A DNA stretch of 64,000 nucleotides from Adiantum capillus-veneris (taxonomy: Eukaryota; Streptophyta; Polypodiopsida; Polypodiales; Pteridaceae), in the NCBI GenBank assembly GCA_014529385.2, contig CM043970.1, positions 66,739,496 to 66,803,495 on the forward strand, given 5' to 3'. Position numbers and translations under genes: made by a program. This document shows, piece by piece, positions 58,474 through 64,000 of the stretch. Each line of letters begins with the position of its first letter. Positions within the stretch are counted from its first letter, which is position 1. The notes under the pieces are model-generated. The model worked only from the letters and a program-made list of their open reading frames with translations, ran no database searches and was not told the DNA's origin.

Positions 58474-61400
58474 ATGGCTATGAATATTCTCGTCAATGGA
58501 TTTCCTTCTGGCCAGCGTTCTGTTCCTCCTTTCCAAGGTCAAGCTTTTCCAGGCTGGAAAGCAAAGATGTTGTTAATTATAGAAGGCGATGAACTCTCCG
58601 ATGTTGTTCTTGGAAATCGTATTTGTCCGCCTCAGCCTGTTGATACGGATAATGATAACGTGCTTATCACTGAAGGACCTATATTTGAAGATTGGAATGT
58701 TGCCTATACGGATTGGCAACGACATGATAAAGCAGCTCGTCGGTATATTCTTTCTGCTCTTATTGATTCCCTTTTGCTTGATATGTATGAACTTCCTACT
58801 TCCTACGACGTATAGAAGTACCTTATTGCAAACTTTAAGAAGAAATCTGTCACAAAAATACTTTATTTGAGAGGGTTTCTTAACAAGTTACAATATGAAG
58901 TTGGTACTGCCATGACGGGACATATTGAATCTTTCAAATCTATTATTAATCAACTTGCTACTGTCGGTGATCCTGTTCCACAAAAGCAACTGATTACACT
59001 TCTCCTTGATACGGTGAAGGACTCTTCTTATGATAACATTGTTACTAATCTCTCTAATAAAGATGGTCTTGATTTCGACCAAGCCTGCATGTCTTTAATT
59101 GAATACTCTCAACGTCAAGAACGTTGTAATGCTGGTCATGATACAACTATGATTTCACAAGAGGAGACTGAGTCACAACAGATTGAACGGGATTTTTATG
59201 CTCGAAGGCGTCCATTTCAACGAGGAAACCGCAGAGGTGGCCGCCGCGGTAATATTTTCTCTCGTCTCAAATTTCCTAATAAGGAATGTTCTTACTGCAA
59301 CAGAAATGGCCATACTGAAGATGATTGTTGGGTACGTCAATATGATGAAGAACACAATATTACCACAAAACAACCACGTTTATCTAGAGACTCTTCTTCT
59401 TATTCTTGTGAATATTGTGGACGATCTGATCATCCCACTCATATGTGCTATAAGCGTCCATTCAACACAGATCCGAATAGAGCATATGCTACTGAACATG
59501 GAAACAACATTGTACCAGAAACAAGCTGCGTCCTATGTTCAGTTGCTCCAGACAGAATATTTCATGTACGCGATGGATCACTTTTTATTGTCGATTCTGG
59601 TGCTACAGGAAATATGACATATCAGTCTAAGTGGCTCCATAACTATCATCCATTGCCAGTTCAACGTGTTGTTTATCTTGCTGATGATACTACTTGTCAA
59701 GTAAAGGGTATTGGAGACTTATATCTTGGTACCTTATCTTCTTCCACTCGAATTTTATGAGGAGTATTACATGTACCAGATCTTCAACGTAATCTTCTTT
59801 CAGTTGCTAGACTTGTTGATCTTGGTCTGTTTATTGGATTTGATCATACCAAATTCCGAATTGAGAAAGATGGACAGACTATAGCCACTGCTCCTCGAAA
59901 TGGTAATTTGTTTGAACTCTCTCTCAACGATGTTGTAGCAAATGTTGTCACTGCTCCAGGTGATCATGATTGCAAAGTATGGCATCACCATTTTGTTCAT
60001 GCTGATTTCTCAAAACTCCTTGATCTTCAACGTCGTGATCTTGTTCATGGCATGGATTTTAAAGCCCATCCCCATATGGAAATTTGTGAATTTTGTGCTC
60101 TTGGGAAACACAACCGCAAACCCTTTCCTCTTTCAAATACAACTCATTCTCATGACATATTGGATCTTGTTCATACTGATATATGTGGACCTCTACCTTC
60201 TTCGAGATCACAATATTGCTACTTCATTACTTTCATTGATGATTTCTCAAGGTATACGACTGTATTTCTACTTAGACAAAAATTTGAAGCCTTATCTGTT
60301 TTCAAACAATTCCACAAGGCTGCGGAACTTCAAACTGGTCGTCGCCTTAAGAAGCTTTGTAGTGACAATGGAGGCGAATATGTTTCTCGAGAGTTTGTGA
60401 GTTACTGTGCTGACAATGGAATTCATCATGAACACACTATTCCATATTCGCCTCAACAGAACGGTGTTGCTGAACGAAAGAATCGCACTATTCTCAATGC
60501 TGTAAGATGTATGCTGATTCATTCTGGCTTATCTCGTGTTTTTTGGGCTGAAGCTACTTTGACAGCAGTATTTATTCAGAATCATCTTCCTACTACTGCA
60601 CCCTCTGATAAGATACCCATCACAGCATGGACAGGTGACATTCCTTCTGTATCTCATTTTCGAACCTTTGGATGTATTGCTTATATTCATGTTCCCAAAG
60701 AAACACGAACAAAGCTTGATGCTCCTGGTCTTAAAGTTATTTTTATTGGATATTCTGACACTTCCAAAGGCTACAAATTCTATGACCCTTCTTCCAAGAA
60801 AGTAATTCTGAATCGTGATGCTACTTTTAACGAACAGCTTATGGGAGGCTCATGGTCCATGGATGATTTTGATGATACTAAATCTTTGCTTCAGGCTTTT
60901 CCATTTCTTTCAGAAGATGAAACTCTTCCTATAGAGCAGCTTTTCTCTTCACAACCATCCATTCCGAATGTTGCCAATGATGATATTGATATTTTTGTTG
61001 ATCTGCCTATTGATTTTGAACATGGCTCATGTCATGTTTATGATGACGATATTGCTCATAATGCTTTTTCTACTTCCGAAGATCCCATTACTTATGATGA
61101 AGCTATCTCTTCACCACAAAAGGATCAATGGCAAGAGGCTATGGAAGCAGAGTACGATTATCTTATCTCTAAAGGTACATGGATACTAAAGGACAAGTTC
61201 AAGGCGCGTTTAGGTGCAAAAGGTTACTCCCAAGTAGCTGGTGTTGATTATCAAGAGACTTTTTCACCAGTTGTTCGCATTACAAGTGTTCGAGTTTTAT
61301 TGGCATTTGCTATTCAATTTGATTTAGAAGCTCATTAAATGGATGTGTGAACTGCTTTTCTTAATGGTGACTTGGAAGAGGAAATTTATATGGAACAACC

Positions 61401-62566
61401 AGAAGGGTTTGTTATTCCAGGTAAAGAAGACCTTGTTGCTCAACTCCATAAGGCACTATATGGTCTCAAACAAGCTTCGCGAGCCTGGTATACAAAATTT
61501 GATCTTTTTCTCACCTCTAAAGGATTCATCTCTTGCTCGTCAGACCCCAACTTATACATAAAACACCAAGGTAGTAGTTTTGTGATTCTTGCTCTTTATG
61601 TGGATGATACCATACTTGTTTCCAATGATTTGGGATTTCTTCAGCAAGTGAAAAAGTTATTATCTTCTGCATTTGATATGGTGAATCTTGGAGAGATTCA
61701 CTCGTGTCTTGGCATTCAAATCCAACGAAACCGTACCAAAAGGTATTTTATTCCTTCGATAGTCAAAGTTTATTGCAGATACTATTCACAAATTTGGTAT
61801 GGAATCTGCACATTCAGCCAACACACCTTGGCTTGCGAGATCTACGAAGAACACTTCTGACAATGGCGGTCAACTTGTCACAAATCAACCTTATGATAAC
61901 TTGATTGGATGTCTTCAGTTTGTTGGCATGAACACTCGTCTTGATATTCTGTTTGCTGCTAATTATCTTGGACAACATCTTGCATGTCCTTCTCTTAAGC
62001 ATTGGTCTGATGCAAAGCGTGTGTTGAAATACTTGAAAGGCACTACAAATTTTGGTTTAGTCTATCGACGACAACTCACATCGGATTCTATGGAATCTCT
62101 TTCTCTTTTGGGTTACACAGATGCAGACTGGGCAAGCTCACATTTATCTATGCAATCTACTAGTGGAAATTGCTTCTTTATAAATGGTTGTCTTGTTTCT
62201 TGGACCAGCAAGAAACAGCGTTGTGTTGCAGTTTCTACGACTGAGTCAGAATATGTTGCGGCATCACTTGCAGCTCGTGAGTTGATTTGGCTTCGACAAA
62301 TGCCGGTTGATATTGGTCACTCTCCTCTTTCTAGCACATCCTTGCGGCGTGACAACCAAAGTGCTATTAGTCTTGTAAAAGACTATGTTCAACATAATAA
62401 GTCAAAGCACATTGCTGTCCATTATCATTATGTCAGGTATGAAGTAGGCAAAGGAACCATTATGGTTGAACACTGTCCAAGTGACCAGATGATTGCAGAC
62501 ATTTTGACCAAAGGCCTCAATGAGTCACGTTTCATCCTCTTGCACTCGGAGCTTGGAGTTGCTTAG
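58474..62566 (+). pseudogene. copia gag-pol polyprotein, broken by stops, a frameshift and an RT deletion
   Basis: Polyprotein of capsid/nucleocapsid, protease, integrase, RT and RNase H. Two CX2CX4HX4C zinc knuckles lie at 59287-59328 and 59407-59448. The protease D-S-G at 59593-59601 is intact. Integrase has an H-x3-H and CxxC head, then D (60178-60180), D (60364-60366) and E (60472-60474), exact D35E spacing. RT YVDD is at 61597-61608. RNase H has YTDADWAS and DNQSAISLVK. Stops lie at 58813-58815, 59758-59760, 61336-61338 and 61348-61350, all in one frame. A frameshift lies near 61745-61757, and a further stop in the new frame at 61760-61762; that frame then runs to the terminal stop at 62564-62566. 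Near 61175-61205 the text jumps from GTWILKD to KFKARLGAKG, where family members usually have some 25-35 more residues, so the RT N-terminal part has an in-frame deletion. It is not functional. Confidence 0.96.
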
Positions 62567-62835
62567 ACCTCACTCTTTCTAGATTAGCTTCTTTGCTATT
62601 GTAATAGCTTTGTACATATGACATTGTAATCTTTTAGGTACCATGCACTATGCACACTCCACATTTTCACATTGTAATCTCTAAGTCACTTGAATATTTG
62701 TACATAGATGCACAATTCACTTTCACATCATCATCGCTGGTTCATATTTTCACATTGTATAGGGGCTTGGGTTTTTCCCTTGAACTCCCCAAGGGTTTTT
62801 TCATCCAAATTTAGAGACCTTTGTTTGAGTGGGGG
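62567..62835 (+). other. 3' untranslated region and polypurine tract
   Basis: About 260 bp of AT-rich sequence with repeated CATTGTAATCT. It ends in GAGTGGGGG (62827-62835) immediately before the 3' LTR, the expected place for the plus-strand primer. Confidence 0.85.
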
Positions 62836-62980
62836 TTTTGGAGCTATATATGGCTCACTCTACTCAACTTGGTCTCACCTATATATTTGTATCTTGTTCT
62901 CAATATGAATCAGTCTTTGGGAGCGTATATGGTGTGTCTCTTGTGTCGTCTCTCTCTCTCTTTCTCTCTACATCTCAACA
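62836..62980 (+). repeat. 3' LTR, 145 bp
   Basis: It starts TTTTGGAGC (second base mutated from TGTT) and ends CATCTCAACA. It retains the TTTGGGAGCGTATATGG segment missing from the 5' LTR. Confidence 0.94.
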
Positions 62981-62985
62981 AATAG
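62981..62985. other. Target-site duplication AATAG (right copy)
   Basis: Identical to 57594-57598. It continues as CAAGG of the second satellite. Confidence 0.94.
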
Positions 62986-64000
62986 CAAGGTACTTTAGCA
63001 GCTCACATTAAACATTTTCTATGACAGCTAGGACCACCACTTGTCTAAGCTACACTCTTATATAGCAAGGGGGTTTTGGTTTCAAAATCCACCACTTGTC
63101 CAAACTTGATTTGGGAAGCAAGGTCCTATAATAGTTTTCTTTGGACATTCACCATTACAACTAGGTTCACCACTTGTCCAAGCTATGTTCTAATACACTA
63201 AGGAGGTTTTGGTTTCAAGGAGAACCACTTGTACGACTTTGTTTTTGGAAGTAAGATCTTTCCATAGTTCACCTTGGACCTTGGACATTCGATACTACAA
63301 CTAAGCCAACCACTTGTCCAAGCTATCCTCTAATATAGCCAAATAGTTTGGGTTTCAAGATTCATCACTTTTCCAACCTTGCTTCCATTAAAGAAAGGAG
63401 GGGCTACGTAAAAATTGTCAAGCAAGGTAGCAAGGTCCTCTGGTAGTTCACCTTGGACATTGGGCATTAAAACTAGGTCCACCAGTTGTCCAAGCTATGC
63501 TCTGATAGAGAAAGGGGATTCGGTTTCAAGATCCACCACTTGTTTAACCTTGCAAGACTCAAGGGCTACTTGGACATTGGAAAGCATAGCCCTATAGTAG
63601 TTGATAGGTGTCATTGGGTATTACAACTAGGTCCACCACTTGTCCAACCTATGCTCTAATATAGCAAGGAGGATTTGGTTTCAAGATCCACCACTTTTTC
63701 AACCTTGCTTCCATTAAAGAAAGGAGGGGTTACGTAAACATTGACAAGCAAGGTAGAAATGTCCTAAGGTAGTTTAGCTTGGATATTGGGCATTATAACT
63801 AGGTCCACCACTTGTCCAAGATATGCTCTCATATAGAAAGGGGATTTTGGTTTCAAGATACACCACATGTTCAACCTTGAAAGACTCAAGGGATACTTGG
63901 ACATTGGAAAGCATAGTCCTATAATAGTTGATAGGTGGTAGTGGGTATTATAACTAGGTCCACCACTTGTCCAACCTATGCTCTAATATAGCAAAGATGC
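62986..64000 (+). repeat. Second satellite family: dimeric repeat of about 326 bp, continues off-window
   Basis: Landmark CCACCACTTGTCCAA or variants begins near 63034, 63168, 63307, 63479, 63633, 63805 and 63960. The last four intervals alternate 154, 172 and 155 bp, so the true period is 326-327 bp made of two diverged halves. One half contains CTTCCATTAAAGAAAGGAGG; the other contains AAGACTCAAGGG and ACTTGGACATTGGAAAGC. The first two intervals (134 and 139) are shorter, so the array's left side is less regular. It is unrelated to the long-monomer family and has no coding content. Confidence 0.9.

Larger units (their letters stand above)
57599..62980 (+). mobile_element. Full-length Ty1/copia LTR retrotransposon, plus strand, decayed
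   Basis: The element is 5382 bp. It comprises a 5' LTR of 114 bp, PBS, a leader of about 750 bp, a gag-pol pseudogene (58474-62566), a polypurine tract and a 145-bp 3' LTR, with TSD AATAG. Domain order is gag, protease, integrase, RT, RNase H. Such short LTRs occur in several copia lineages, so lineage should come from an RT tree. Aligned LTR parts differ at only about 2 sites, apart from a 31-bp deletion in the 5' LTR. That suggests a younger insertion than the minus-strand copia. It has relatives: the fragment at 2491-2914 is from the same family. Confidence 0.97.

Noticed and set aside
61178-61210. Intron in the plus-strand RT instead of a deletion
   Set aside because: Sequence is missing relative to family members, not inserted, so splicing cannot explain it.
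62594-62700. Small RNA or regulatory repeat formed by CATTGTAATCT copies
   Set aside because: They lie in the copia 3' untranslated region and fit a poly(A)/termination region better than a separate gene.

Overview
This window looks like repeat-dominated nuclear DNA of a land plant. The evidence is two Ty1/copia retrotransposons whose primer-binding sites match plant initiator-Met tRNA, two CACTA-type DNA transposon ends, and two unrelated satellite families. No host protein gene, rRNA or tRNA is recognisable. The species cannot be named from the sequence; a large, repeat-rich genome is an inference.

Layout. 1-1317 is the right part of a CACTA-like transposon that begins off-window. From 1318 to 56842 runs one head-to-tail tandem array of a roughly 600-640 bp monomer, about 75 copies by eye, all in the same orientation. 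It is interrupted three times: by a copia LTR-plus-leader fragment (2491-2914), by a minus-strand copia element (5095-10633) with an exact AGAAA target-site duplication, and by a 1295-bp non-autonomous CACTA-like element (54911-56205). The array ends at 56842. After it come a GC-rich dispersed stretch (56843-57045) and about 390 bp of featureless AT-rich DNA. A second satellite family then follows, a dimer of about 154 and 172 bp giving a 326-bp period. It is split by a plus-strand copia element (57599-62980, TSD AATAG) and continues past the right edge.

The main array is organised at several scales. Each monomer holds an AT-rich block with a TATA-like motif, a GC-rich block often with a CCCCGCGGGG palindrome, a (GT)n run, a GA-rich purine run and a TG/CG alternating tract. 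Monomer subtypes recur in a fixed order, giving a higher-order repeat of about 5.89 kb (15.2-21.1, 21.1-27.0 and, in altered form, 27.0-33.0 kb), a partial fourth round to 36.5 kb, and a separate 3.07-kb duplication (36.6-39.6 and 39.6-42.7 kb). Deletion scars and chimeric short monomers are shared between copies, so segments of several monomers were duplicated as blocks.

Both copia gag-pol genes are pseudogenes. The minus-strand copy has several stops, two offsetting frameshifts and a mutated protease motif. The plus-strand copy has five stops, a frameshift and an apparent deletion in reverse transcriptase. They share no pathway with any host gene here. The array carries overlapping open frames in three readings; I treat them as by-products of base composition and have not annotated them as genes. 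I found no convincing new protein-coding system; the most interesting content is the architecture of the long-monomer satellite.
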